64,000 nucleotides of DNA from Micrococcales bacterium. Lineage in GTDB: Bacteria; Actinomycetota; Actinomycetes; S36-B12; UBA10799. The stretch spans positions 1 to 64,000 of the forward strand of contig JADKAV010000003.1 in assembly GCA_016719135.1 (NCBI GenBank). Direction: 5' to 3'. Every line of letters starts with the position of its first letter. Position 1 is the first letter of the stretch. Position numbers and translations under genes: made by a program. Under the pieces are notes generated by a model that worked only from the letters and a program-made list of their open reading frames with translations, was not told the DNA's origin and did not search any database. Positions 42,986 to 51,480 of the stretch are shown piece after piece.

Positions 42986-43558
42986 CTACTTGCCGATGGC
43001 GTCCTTGAACGCGACACGGGCGTCCTTGCGCGCGGATCGGAAGTCGGCGATCGCGACCTTGATAGCGGTCCGACGGACCTGGCGGGCCTGCTTGACCTCG
43101 GTGCGGTAGGTCATCCTTGCGGCCTGTCGCTGCTCTGGGGTCGAGGCCGGGTTGCTCACGACACTCAACAACGTCTCCCGGCTGGCCCGGACAGTCGTCA
43201 GGAAGGTCTCATTGGCCTGCTTGATCGCTTCCCGGAAACCGGCCCTGGCCGCCCGTAGTTCAACGCGCAGGACCTTTCGGGCCTCGCGGTACTTGGCGCG
43301 CGACTCCTGTCGGGCTTCACGAATGTCCTCCCGGAACTCCCTGCGCGCCTCACGGACGTCGGCACGGAAATCCTTGCGCGCCTGACGCAGGTCGAAGCGG
43401 AACTGCTGGCGGATGTTCTTGGCTCCCCAGCCATGACCGTGATGGGTAACCACGGACACGGTTGCAACAGTCGGTGACTGCGCGCTGGCCGCCGGCGCGA
43501 TGCCGCCGAGCCCGATCATGATTCCGGTTGCCGCTGCGACGACTCGTGACGCTTTCAT
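42986..43558 (-). CDS. secreted Arg/Lys-rich coiled-coil protein
   Basis: A 190-aa exported protein. Signal peptide about 1-26 (ends PAASAQ). Residues about 50-185 are one long charged helix with heptad-like runs (DLRQARKDFRADVREAR, then EFREDIREARQESRAKY and repeats of R-E-A-R/K), interrupted by NPASTPEQRQAA near 140. Overall basic, with HHGHG just after the signal. It may bind the wall, DNA or polyanions outside; unknown. It lies 19 bases from the next small secreted gene and shares a strand with the two-component pair. Confidence 0.75.
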   Translation of the reverse strand: MKASRVVAAATGIMIGLGGIAPAASAQSPTVATVSVVTHHGHGWGAKNIRQQFRFDLRQARKDFRADVREARREFREDIREARQESRAKYREARKVLRVELRAARAGFREAIKQANETFLTTVRASRETLLSVVSNPASTPEQRQAARMTYRTEVKQARQVRRTAIKVAIADFRSARKDARVAFKDAIGK

Positions 43559-43576
43559 GTGCTCTCCCTATTGTCT

Positions 43577-44002
43577 TCAGAACGTCAGGGTGCCCTGACA
43601 TCTTTCGGCAGTGGTGCGATTGCGGGCGATGAACGTGAACGAGTCCGGTCCCGGGTAGTTGCGGACCTTCCCCTTCACCTTCACCACGCCCTTGCGATTG
43701 GACTTGCGGGAGACTCTGGCCACCGTCGTTGCGTCGCGTTTGATGCGCAGCACCCACCGTTGCCGGCGTGCGTCACCGTCGACCCTGGCTACCACGACAA
43801 CGCGCAAGAATCTCGAGCGCCCAGTCAGTGCCCAGGTGCTGCCGGCATCGCACACGCCGTAACTCACGATGGCATCCGAACCCCCCGTCGGCCGGGGTAG
43901 CGGTCGTGGCTGACCCGCGGCCGGCACGGACAACGACCCCGCCAGCACCGCAACCATCGCCGCGGCGCCGAATGCCGTCCTTGTGCTTCCCACATCAAAC
44001 AT
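43577..44002 (-). CDS. small secreted protein of unknown function
   Basis: A 141-aa exported protein with signal peptide about 1-30. The mature part is beta-rich, basic and contains two Cys (YGVCDAG and AERCQGTLTF) that could form a disulfide. Reads as a single Ig-like or carbohydrate-type small domain: VLRIKRDATTVARVSRKSNRKGVVKVKGKVRN. It precedes the coiled-coil gene with a 18-base gap, so the two may be cotranscribed. No family recognised. Confidence 0.65.
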   Translation of the reverse strand: MFDVGSTRTAFGAAAMVAVLAGSLSVPAAGQPRPLPRPTGGSDAIVSYGVCDAGSTWALTGRSRFLRVVVVARVDGDARRQRWVLRIKRDATTVARVSRKSNRKGVVKVKGKVRNYPGPDSFTFIARNRTTAERCQGTLTF

Positions 44003-44446
44003 GCTGGCTGCCGATGTGGGTCCAGGACAATTGGACCTTGGTCCTAGGACCTGACCACAGCCAATGGCTTCGCAGTCAGGGCGGGGCGCCAGTCAGAAGG
44101 AACCTTCGACCCCGCTGCGCCGCCAGATGCGTCGCCGTACCCGAGCCACGAGCGCTGAGTGAACTGACTCTTGAGTGGGCTGCCGTCCCGGCCCCCGCGC
44201 CCCAGCGGACATTAGGCCCACCCGTCTCCCGGCTTCGACATTCGGCGGGAGCATTGCCTCATCCGAGCAACGGCAGTGTGCTCATCAAGCGCCCAGACGT
44301 CCGATCCTCTTGCTCGTCTGGCTACTCGGGTGTGCTGCGACCGCCGGCGGAACCGGGCGCCGTCCCGGCACGTCACAGTGGTCCACGTCACATGATCATC
44401 GAAATGCTGGGGACGATAGTCTGCGCATCTCGCGAAGTGAGGAGAC
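44003..44446. other. intergenic stretch, 444 bases, between divergent secreted-protein genes
   Basis: No gene or structured RNA recognised. It should hold the divergent promoters. Upstream of the 765-aa gene, the sequence GACGATAGTC near 44410 and the AGGAG ribosome site are the only elements I can point to. Confidence 0.35.
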
Positions 44447-46744
44447 ATGATGGTCCGCGCTGTTGCAGTGATCGCCGCACTGGCCACCGTGGGTGCCGTC
44501 ATGCCCCCAACCGTCGCCCAAGCGAACACCCCGGCTGCACCCGTGACCGCGGCGCAGGGGAACCCTGTTCCCGCATCCAGCCATGCTTCCCAGGCCGGTT
44601 ACCCGGCGCAGTGGATCCAGTATCCGTACCTGTCGGGGGGCCGCAAGGGCAGACTGACCGTGGTGGCGAAGGTGTACGTCGACCCCAAGCGCACCAAGGC
44701 CCGCAACGGCCGCAAGCAGGACACGCTGACCCTGCGGGTGGCCGTGGGCAAGCGGAAATACAGCAAGGTGAAGAAGCCACGATCGGTCGGGGTGCTGCCA
44801 GACTCAGCACTGCTGACCCGTGCGCACAAGAAACGCAAGGTGACCAAGGCCGGCCTGATGACGGTCAAAGTGCCTTTGTCAAAGAGAGTGTCGAGCAAGC
44901 TACGCGAGCGTGGGTTCAAAGGGCAACGGGCTGCGGTCGCAGTCTCGACAAGTCACCGGAAGGACACCAAGAAGGGCGGGGCCAAGCACGAGATTGCGCA
45001 GGTCAGCGTGGGCCAGCTGGTGAAGGGGAAATGGTCCAAACGCAAGATTCAGCGCGCGACTGCCGCAGCAACCGAGCAACTGCGTGTGCTTCGACGCGCA
45101 GCGGGTCGCACCTCCGCGGCAACATCTGGCGCGACCTTGGCGTCAACGCCGGACACGCCGTACTTCAACCTCATCTACGTCCAGAACAACTCCCCCTTCC
45201 AGCAGCAGATCACCTTCCAGCCCGTCATCGAGTGCATGTACGCCGCGAACTACCAAGCCAGCGGCAATCCGGCGCCACCGCCCGCCAGCCAGCAGACCGT
45301 CCCCGCCGGCGGCCAGGCGGTCTTCTACTACGCGCAGTTGCCCGGCTTCCAGCCGGACGTGGACTACCCGCCCGGCCTGTACGGCGCCGAGAAAGGTCTC
45401 AACGCCCCCGGGACTCAGGCAACGCTGACCACTGACCTGGTCAACTCGGGGAATGCCGCCGGGCAGAACGCCACCGATGCCGCATTCTCCGGCAGCAGCT
45501 ACAGCACTGCCGGCGCCCTCGGCGCGGTCGCGGCGGCGAGCGTCCGGTTCCTCGTATCCTTCATCACGGGGCGCAAGGTCGATACTTGCACTGAGACCTC
45601 GCAGTATCCGCAACTGTTCGGCGTGAGCTCCGTGGTGACCGGGTTCGGCACCAATGGCGTGTCGGACCCGACTCAGGCCCAGCTGCCCGCCACCAGCACT
45701 TGGGCCGGGAATCCCGCGGCCGGCAACCAGGGTGCGGTCAGCGACACTCCGAGCAGTCAGTTCATCACCGGCCCACTGCAGCAGGCCATGGGCGCACAGA
45801 CCAACGCCATCTACTACTGGAACGGCGGCGCCCCGGCACCGATGGTCTCGCCGAACGCCTCATCGGGGTCGTACACCGGCGGTTCGGCAACGTTCCAGGA
45901 CGGGCTGATCCAGTACGTGGGCCCCAACCCCGGTTCGCCCGCGGGCGACGCAACCTGCCAGTTGCTGCCGTCGCAGTACTACTGCGAGTACCAGCAACTC
46001 GGCGAGATGTACATCCAGCTGAGCTACCTTACGAACCCGCAGTACAGTTCCGGCCTGCTCAACGATGGGAACCCTCCGGTCATGACCGCGACTGTTGACT
46101 CGACCGGCAACTACACATTGCGCTGCGACCTGTCCCAGATGACCGCGTCGCTGACCACACCGTTCGGCGACGGCGCACCGACCACGGTGGAACAGAGCAC
46201 CCTGGCGAATACCGCGACGAACGGATCCGGGCAACTCCCGCAGAACGCCGACTGGCTGGTCAACTTCTTCGGCGTGAACGCCGATGGGCAACCGGTGTAC
46301 ATCCAGGAGTCGGTGGCCAACACCACGAACGGCGTCAGCACCCCCTATCTGGCTCCGAACGCGGCGAACCAGCCGGTCTCGATCCAGGCCGCCTCCGCCG
46401 GCGGCAGCCAGGCGGTTGCCCTGGGCACAGTGACTCCAGCGAACCTGCAGGACATGGTCACCCTCGACGGCACTCCCTCGGTGCCCACCCAGTTCGGCTG
46501 CACCGCTTCGCCAACCATCAGCCTGCCGGGCCTCAAGGTCAACGCGGCCAACGGCAACCCGATCGCGCTAGCGTACGGGAACAACTGGCCGGTCCCCACC
46601 CAGTCCGACCAGGGCTGGCCGGTTGGCTACTACGGAAAGAACACAACCCCCTTCAACTACAGCTGGCAGAAGCCTGTGAGCGCATTGAACGTCACCTTCC
46701 AGGGACCCTCGCTGAGCGACGTGGCGGTGGCACCGCAGGGATAG
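44447..46744 (+). CDS. 765-aa secreted protein of unrecognised family
   Basis: Signal peptide about 1-26 (AVMPPTVAQA). A basic region follows (about 60-225, strings like KRTKARNGRKQD, HKKRKVTK), then from about 235 an Asn/Gln/Gly/Pro/Tyr-rich domain (YFNLIYVQNNSPFQQQI, YYAQLPGFQP). Six or more Cys are spread as possible disulfides. Regular beta-type segments continue to the end (SVQAASAGGSQAVALGT). No membrane segment or cell-wall sorting signal is seen. AGGAG precedes two adjacent ATGs. I recognise no family; a cell-surface or biofilm polymer-binding role is guesswork. Confidence 0.75.
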   Translation: MMVRAVAVIAALATVGAVMPPTVAQANTPAAPVTAAQGNPVPASSHASQAGYPAQWIQYPYLSGGRKGRLTVVAKVYVDPKRTKARNGRKQDTLTLRVAVGKRKYSKVKKPRSVGVLPDSALLTRAHKKRKVTKAGLMTVKVPLSKRVSSKLRERGFKGQRAAVAVSTSHRKDTKKGGAKHEIAQVSVGQLVKGKWSKRKIQRATAAATEQLRVLRRAAGRTSAATSGATLASTPDTPYFNLIYVQNNSPFQQQITFQPVIECMYAANYQASGNPAPPPASQQTVPAGGQAVFYYAQLPGFQPDVDYPPGLYGAEKGLNAPGTQATLTTDLVNSGNAAGQNATDAAFSGSSYSTAGALGAVAAASVRFLVSFITGRKVDTCTETSQYPQLFGVSSVVTGFGTNGVSDPTQAQLPATSTWAGNPAAGNQGAVSDTPSSQFITGPLQQAMGAQTNAIYYWNGGAPAPMVSPNASSGSYTGGSATFQDGLIQYVGPNPGSPAGDATCQLLPSQYYCEYQQLGEMYIQLSYLTNPQYSSGLLNDGNPPVMTATVDSTGNYTLRCDLSQMTASLTTPFGDGAPTTVEQSTLANTATNGSGQLPQNADWLVNFFGVNADGQPVYIQESVANTTNGVSTPYLAPNAANQPVSIQAASAGGSQAVALGTVTPANLQDMVTLDGTPSVPTQFGCTASPTISLPGLKVNAANGNPIALAYGNNWPVPTQSDQGWPVGYYGKNTTPFNYSWQKPVSALNVTFQGPSLSDVAVAPQG

Positions 46745-46835
46745 GGGGTGTGACATGCGCCTGGCACCACGTATGCACAGCCTTGTCCGCACTTACGGCA
46801 GCTAGGGGGCAGAAGACCGCGGGTTGCTCTACGCG

Positions 46836-46884
46836 TTGACATCACGACATCGTGAACTGCGCATCATGATGCTACTCTGAGACT
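46836..46884 (+). promoter_or_regulatory. palindromic operator region of the VapBC pair
   Basis: Two perfect palindromes: TCACGA-CA-TCGTGA (46842-46855) and GCATCATGATGC (46861-46872). They are followed by TACTCT (46873-46878), a possible -10 box only 7 bases before the GTG start (leaderless). Paired dyads over the promoter are typical of autoregulation by an antitoxin or antitoxin-toxin complex. Confidence 0.6.
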
Positions 46885-47112
46885 GTGAGAACGACAGTCA
46901 ATCTCGCCGACGACGTGGCCGCAGAGGTTGCCCGCATCTGCAAACAGCGCGGGGTGGGCCTGAGTGCGGCGATCAACGAACTTGCTCGGGCGGGGATGAC
47001 GGCAACGACCCCAGTAGAGACGTTCCAGCAGCGAAGTGTGTCGATGGGTTTACGAATTGATGTGAGCAACGTCGGCGACGTCCTCGACATGCTGGACGAC
47101 GATGATCATTGA
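46885..47112 (+). CDS. VapB-like antitoxin
   Basis: A 75-aa protein with an N-terminal ribbon-helix-helix segment (RTTVNLADDVAAEVARICKQRGVGLSAAINELARAG) and a short acidic C-terminus (LDMLDDDDH) expected to block the toxin. It begins with GTG and overlaps the toxin gene by 11 bases. It should bind the palindromes just upstream. Confidence 0.8.
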   Translation: MRTTVNLADDVAAEVARICKQRGVGLSAAINELARAGMTATTPVETFQQRSVSMGLRIDVSNVGDVLDMLDDDDH

Positions 47113-47527
47113 CGCGAACATCCTGCTCTACGCAGTCGACGCCGACAGCTCGTTTCACACCCCGGCCGCATCGTGGTTGCAGGACGCGATCAACACCCCG
47201 CAACGGATCGGCATCCCGTGGCAGAGCATCGGCGCCTTCCTGCGCATTTCGACACATCCCAGAATCAGTCGCAATCCACTGTCCCCGACACTTGCCTGGG
47301 AGTTCGTTTCAGACTGGCTGGCAGCACGAACAGTGTGGGTTCCGCCGGCCTCAGCCAACACAGCGGTCATCCTCGGCGAACTGATTGCCGAATCGCAGGT
47401 CACGTCGAAGCTCATGCAAGACGCCCAACTTGCCGCCCTGGCCATCGAGTACGGGGTGCCCGTGGTGTCCAACGACAGCGACTTCGCACGGTTCCCCAGA
47501 TGCGCCTGGATCAATCCGTTGGCCTGA
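47102..47527 (+). CDS. VapC-like PIN-domain ribonuclease toxin
   Basis: A 141-aa PIN domain: IIDANILLYAVD (Asp 4 acidic ligand), WQSIGAFLRI (acidic or polar core), QDAQLAALAIEYG and VSNDSDFARF (final acidic cluster), the Mg-binding pattern of VapC RNases. Overlap with the antitoxin makes a standard TA pair. RNA target unknown. Confidence 0.85.
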   Translation: MIIDANILLYAVDADSSFHTPAASWLQDAINTPQRIGIPWQSIGAFLRISTHPRISRNPLSPTLAWEFVSDWLAARTVWVPPASANTAVILGELIAESQVTSKLMQDAQLAALAIEYGVPVVSNDSDFARFPRCAWINPLA

Positions 47528-47680
47528 GGCGACCGCGCAGATACCTCGATCGTCCTCATTCGCGGCGAGACGCGTCGAGACCACAAGCCTGGCTTGCCGC
47601 CATGACAATGCCTGTGGATGAGCGACAACCCGATTCGCCTGATCGCGGCAGTCTGGACTCGTGGAACGACAGGAGGCACC

Positions 47681-48217
47681 ATGTCAGTCATGGCCATCAT
47701 GCTCACCCGCGAGGACCTCGACGCACTGCCCGACGACGGCCTGCGGCACGAACTCATCGACGGGGCATTCGTCATGACCCCCGCCCCGGGACTGTCACAC
47801 CAGAGCATGGTCGGCGCGCTGCACATCTCACTGGTGAACGCAAGCAGCAAGAGCGGCCTCAAAGTCCTGCTCGCGCCCTTCTCGGTCGTCCTGGGACCGA
47901 ACGTGGTCGAGCCCGACCTTCTCGTCGCACCCGCAGAGGCATTCACCCAGCGGGACCTGCCGACCGCCCCACTGCTCGCCGTCGAGGTGCGTTCGCCGTC
48001 CACAGGCTGGCTGGACGAAGGCCGCAAGCTCACGCTGTACGAGGAGTACGGCGTCGCTTCCTACTGGCTGGTCGACCCCTCGCAACCGTCGATCACGGTC
48101 CTCGAACTCGTAGAGGGACGCTACACGCAGACCGCGATGGCGACTGGCGACCAGACCATCGAGGTGACCGCTCCGTTCCCGATCGCACTCAACCCGGCGG
48201 AACTCGCCCGGATCTGA
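47681..48217 (+). CDS. Uma2-family (PD-(D/E)XK-like) protein
   Basis: A 178-aa Uma2 protein: HELIDGAFVMTPAPGLSHQ, VVLGPNVVEPDLLVAP (Asp at the nuclease core), LLAVEVRSPSTGWLDEGRKLTLYEEYGVASYWLVDP (E-x-K type core plus the family's conserved YWLVDP). A predicted endonuclease fold, multicopy in cyanobacteria and actinobacteria; the biological role is unknown. AGGAGG fixes the start. Directly downstream of VapC, within an accessory segment. Confidence 0.85.
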   Translation: MSVMAIMLTREDLDALPDDGLRHELIDGAFVMTPAPGLSHQSMVGALHISLVNASSKSGLKVLLAPFSVVLGPNVVEPDLLVAPAEAFTQRDLPTAPLLAVEVRSPSTGWLDEGRKLTLYEEYGVASYWLVDPSQPSITVLELVEGRYTQTAMATGDQTIEVTAPFPIALNPAELARI

Positions 48218-48495
48218 AACAAGATGAGGTGGAATACGTCCTGCTCGGCGATAGGTGGTCCGCGCGGACTCAGCGTTCGCGCAAACCTCGCGTTCGGCCT
48301 GCCGCGATGAGCGGGTCCGTCTCAGGGACGGCCGCGCAAGATACCGAGGCGCAGGCGTCGGATGCTCAATGGATCTCGAGGATCACCAAAACGGCGCTTA
48401 AGCCGCACGGAGGCGATCCCCGGGAGGCTGTGAATTGAGCGAGGCCCGGTACCGGACTCCTATGCGATACTTGTATCTCAGAGGAGGTGATGGCT
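48218..48495 (+). promoter_or_regulatory. intergenic stretch holding the RHH-RelE promoter and operator
   Basis: The first 240 bases show no gene. A 12-bp perfect palindrome GATACTTGTATC (48466-48477) contains GATACT, which works as a -10 box with an upstream TG (extended -10 form). GGAGGTGAT follows at 48483-48491, a full match to the 16S 3' end. An operator over the -10 is expected for RHH autorepression. Confidence 0.6.
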
Positions 48496-48717
48496 ATGGC
48501 GCTGTCGATCAGACTCACGCCAGAGGACGAGGAACGGCTTGAGCGGTTGGCCCGCCGCACCGGTCGGTCCAAGACCTTTTACGTTCGAGAAGCGATCCAC
48601 AAGTACCTCGGCGATTTGGAAGATCGGTTTTGGGCGGATTCGGTCGTGCGCGAGTGGGAGGAGACCGACAGGCAAAGCCATCCTGCGGAGGACCTGTGGG
48701 ATGAGTTGGGCGTTTGA
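48496..48717 (+). CDS. RHH-type antitoxin
   Basis: A 73-aa protein. Its ribbon-helix-helix N-terminus is ALSIRLTPEDEERLERLARRTGRSKTFYVREAI, followed by an acidic tail (HPAEDLWDELGV). The ATG at 48496 is preferred over GTG/ATG at 48487/48490 because the strong GGAGGTGAT site lies right over those. Its stop overlaps the toxin start (TTGA). Confidence 0.82.
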   Translation: MALSIRLTPEDEERLERLARRTGRSKTFYVREAIHKYLGDLEDRFWADSVVREWEETDRQSHPAEDLWDELGV

Positions 48718-48998
48718 CGCACTGGCAGTTGCGGACGTCCCCGCAGTTCGATAGGGCTGCCCGTCGCCTTGACCGTGCGGTACTGCGTCGGTTGAAGGCA
48801 TACCTCGAAGGAGTCTGTCAGCTCGACGACCCGCGGCAGCGCGGCAAGGGCCTCAGCGGCGACCTAGGCGAGTACTGGCGATACCGGATCGGCGACTGGC
48901 GAGTGATTGCCGAGATCCGCGACGATGAGTTGGTCATCATCGCAGTGGGACTCGGCCACCGATCGACGATCTACCGGGATCGGACCCTTCCGCAATGA
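48714..48998 (+). CDS. RelE/ParE-family toxin
   Basis: A 94-aa protein with the RelE pattern: FDRAARRLDRAVLRRL, then KGLSGDLGEYWRYRIGDWRVIAEIRDDELVIIAVGLGHRSTIY, holding the catalytic-type Arg and Tyr/His residues. TTG start overlapping the antitoxin stop. Could cleave mRNA on ribosomes (RelE) or poison gyrase (ParE); RYRIGDWRVI favours RelE. Confidence 0.85.
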   Translation: MTHWQLRTSPQFDRAARRLDRAVLRRLKAYLEGVCQLDDPRQRGKGLSGDLGEYWRYRIGDWRVIAEIRDDELVIIAVGLGHRSTIYRDRTLPQ

Positions 48999-49135
48999 GC
49001 CGGCCACGCAACAGACCACGGGCCAAAAGCCAAAGGTCGACACGAAAGCCGGGTAGGTCGTCGGAGTGCTGTCACAGACTCGTGCGACAGATGGCGGTGC
49101 GTCGAGTAGGTGTTTCGCCTGGTCGGAGGCCTATT

Positions 49136-49514
49136 TGGTGGCGAGTCGGTCTGTAAGCCGGATTCTGTGCCCCAGCGAACCGGGACGACGACCATCTGTC
49201 TGGGGCCACCGTTACCGATGACCTCGTTGCGGCCCACCTGCGGACATCGAGCGGGCAGCTCGTCCGCACAGGTGCCCGAACGCACCCTCTTGGCCTTGCT
49301 CCGGACGGGGTTTACCTAGCCGCCGATGTCGCCACCGACGCTGGTGGTCTCTTACACCACCGTTTCACCCTTACCGACCCGAAAGCCGGCGGTCTGCTTT
49401 CTGTTGCACTTTCCCGCGGGTCACCCCGGGTGGGCGTTACCCACCGTCCTGCCCTGTGGAGTCCGGACTTTCCTCGACTGCTTGCGCAACCGCGGCCGTC
49501 CGACCGACTCGCCA
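49136..49514 (-). ncRNA. rnpB: RNase P RNA (class A)
   Basis: Minus strand. The 5' end GGCGAGTCGG pairs with 3' CCGACTCGCC (P1). Universally conserved blocks are present: GAGGAAAGTCCGGACTCCAC near the 5' side, GGGTAACGCCCA, the GGTAAACCCC core, and near the 3' end ACAGAATCCGGCTTACAGA. About 375 nt, normal for actinobacteria. It is the catalytic RNA that removes tRNA 5' leaders. Confidence 0.95.
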
Positions 49515-49519
49515 CCTCG

Positions 49520-49525
49520 AGTGTA
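49520..49525 (-). promoter_or_regulatory. putative -10 box of rnpB
   Basis: TACACT on the minus strand, 6-7 bases before the predicted RNA 5' end at about 49514; no close match to a -35 box is evident, so this rests on spacing. Confidence 0.5.
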
Positions 49526-49633
49526 CGCGGACCCCACTTAGGCAGACCTCAGCGCTACGCGACCCGACACGGCGAATAGCCTGATCACAGAACCCGTGGG
49601 GGGTATCTGTAACCGTCCGAGAGGATCCGCCGA

Positions 49634-50233
49634 ATGATCACCCTGAAACGTCCCGCCGCCGCAGTGGGGGCAACCCTGCTGGCCGTCGCCGCACTTTCCG
49701 CCTGCTCGTCTGACGACACAGCATCGGACACCACCTCCCCGACCGACTCCGCCACGTGCGCTCTGACCGTGACGGACCCCTGGGTCAAGGCCACAGACGA
49801 GGAGATGACCGGCGCCTTCGGCATGATCGAGAACCCGACCGATGCCGACATCACCGTCGTCTCGGCGTCCAGCCCGTCGGCCGGAATGATGGAGATTCAC
49901 GAGGTCGTAGACCAAGACGGCAGTATGGTCATGCAGCAAAAAGAAGGTGGGCTCGTCGTACCGGCCAGCGGATCCGCCACCCTGAAGCCAGGCAGCGACC
50001 ACCTCATGCTGATGCAACTCCCCGCGCCGATCGAGGCCGGGGACGAGGTCGAGATCACCGCGGTCTGCGACACCGGAGGCGCGGTGACCTGGACCAGCGT
50101 TGCCAAACCGTTCGAGGGTGGCGCCGAGCCGTACGTCCCGGGCGAGGACGATGCGATGTCCAGCGAAAGCCCGATGGCCTCGGAGGGCGCGATGGACATG
50201 GAGTCCATGCAGCCGAGCGAGTCCACCAACTGA
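49634..50233 (+). CDS. PCu(A)C-type copper chaperone lipoprotein
   Basis: A 199-aa lipoprotein (lipobox LSAC). The PCu(A)C cupredoxin-like domain has MMEIHEVVDQDG (Met-x-x-His) and HLMLMQLP (His-x-Met), the known Cu(I) ligands set H-M-x(n)-H-x-M. Pro/Met/Asp-rich tail (MASEGAMDMESMQ). Delivers copper to cytochrome oxidase in other organisms. It is 12 bases before the DyP gene, matching the common operon of PCuAC with DyP. Confidence 0.88.
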   Translation: MITLKRPAAAVGATLLAVAALSACSSDDTASDTTSPTDSATCALTVTDPWVKATDEEMTGAFGMIENPTDADITVVSASSPSAGMMEIHEVVDQDGSMVMQQKEGGLVVPASGSATLKPGSDHLMLMQLPAPIEAGDEVEITAVCDTGGAVTWTSVAKPFEGGAEPYVPGEDDAMSSESPMASEGAMDMESMQPSESTN

Positions 50234-50245
50234 GAAACTGACAAC

Positions 50246-51480
50246 GTGGCCGCTGAATCCGACCAGAACCGCGGGCTGTCCCGGCGCGGCCTCCTCTCGG
50301 GGATCGCACTGGGGGCCGGCGGTCTGGCAGTGGGCGGCGTCACGGGATACGCGGCAGCGTCCGAGCCGAGCATCGACGAGGCGAGTGCCACAGCGCTCGG
50401 CAGGGAGACCGTCGATTGTTTCGGGACTCATCAGGCCGGCATAGCGACCCCGCGTCAGGCCCACGTCACCTTCATGGGCCTGGACCTCCGACGCGAAGTG
50501 AACCGCGAAGCCTTGGTGCGGATGATGCAGTTGCTCACCGACGACATCGTCCGGTTGACGCAAGGGCGCCCGGCATTGGCGGACCCACAACCGGAGCTGG
50601 CCGACGTGCCCGCGCGGCTGACGGTGACCGCCGGGTTCGGTGAAGGCTTGCTGACCGCGGCCGGCCTCGAGACAAAGAGCCCCTACTGGCTCACCGCAGG
50701 ACTGCCCGGCTTCAAGGTCGACGAACTGCAGCCGCGCTGGTCGGACGGGGATCTGATGCTGCAGGTGGCGGCCGAGGACCCGGTCACGGTGTCGCACGCG
50801 GTACGCGTGCTACTCACCGACGCCCGGCCGTTCGCCAAGGTCCGGTGGGCGCAGTCAGGCTTCCACCGCCCGGCGAACACCGCCCCGACGTCGACGACCG
50901 GGCGCAACCTGATGGGGCAGGTGGACGGGACGATCAACCCGCAGCCCGGCACCGAAGACTTCGACCAGGTCGTGTGGATACCGGCCGACGGCGAACCGAC
51001 GTGGCTACAGGGCGGAAGTTCCGTGGTGATCCGGCGCATCGAGATGGACCTGCAGGTCTGGGGTGGCATGGACGAAATGGCCAAGGAAGAGGCAATCGGC
51101 CGCCGCCTTTCCGACGGTGCCCCGCTGACTGGTGGGGACGAGTTCACCGCCCCGGACTTCGAGGCCGTGGATGCCAACGGCTTCGAGGTGATCCCAGCCA
51201 CCTCCCACATGCGCCTGGCCACGCGCAGGACTCCACAGACCGCGTCTTCCGCCGCCCCTACAACTACGACGACGGGGTGGATGAGGACGGAAAACCGGAG
51301 GCCGGCCTGCTGTTCACGGCGTACATGGCCGACCCGGACGCGCAGTTCGTGCCCATCCAGCAGCGGCTTGCCGACGCCGACGTGCTGAACATCTGGACCA
51401 CGCCGATCGGCTCTGCATTGTTCGCGATTCCGCCGGGATTCTCCGAGGGCGAATACCTGGGGCAGACCCTGCTGGGGTGA
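50246..51480 (+). pseudogene. Tat-exported DyP-type peroxidase, frameshifted
   Basis: A dye-decolorising peroxidase/deferrochelatase: Tat signal (SRRGLLSGIALGAGGLAVGG), GxxDG motif (LMGQVDGTINPQPGT) and VWIPADGEPTWLQGGSS. The first frame breaks after SHMRLA at about 51219-51222. Adding one C gives SHMRLAHAQDSTDRVFRRP, and the second frame then runs to 51480 (LLFTAYMADPDAQFVPIQQ and IGSALFAIPPGFSEGEYLG). An uncorrected product would lack the last third with heme-pocket residues. GTG start. Follows the PCuAC gene. Confidence 0.9.

Noticed and set aside
43768..45435. 555-codon plus-strand open frame
   Set aside because: Overlaps the 765-aa secreted gene in another frame and the antisense side of its neighbour; composition is Arg/Pro shadow.
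47173..48438. 421-codon plus-strand frame across VapC and Uma2
   Set aside because: Frame-shifted shadow of both genes, with Arg/Pro-rich sequence and no domain.
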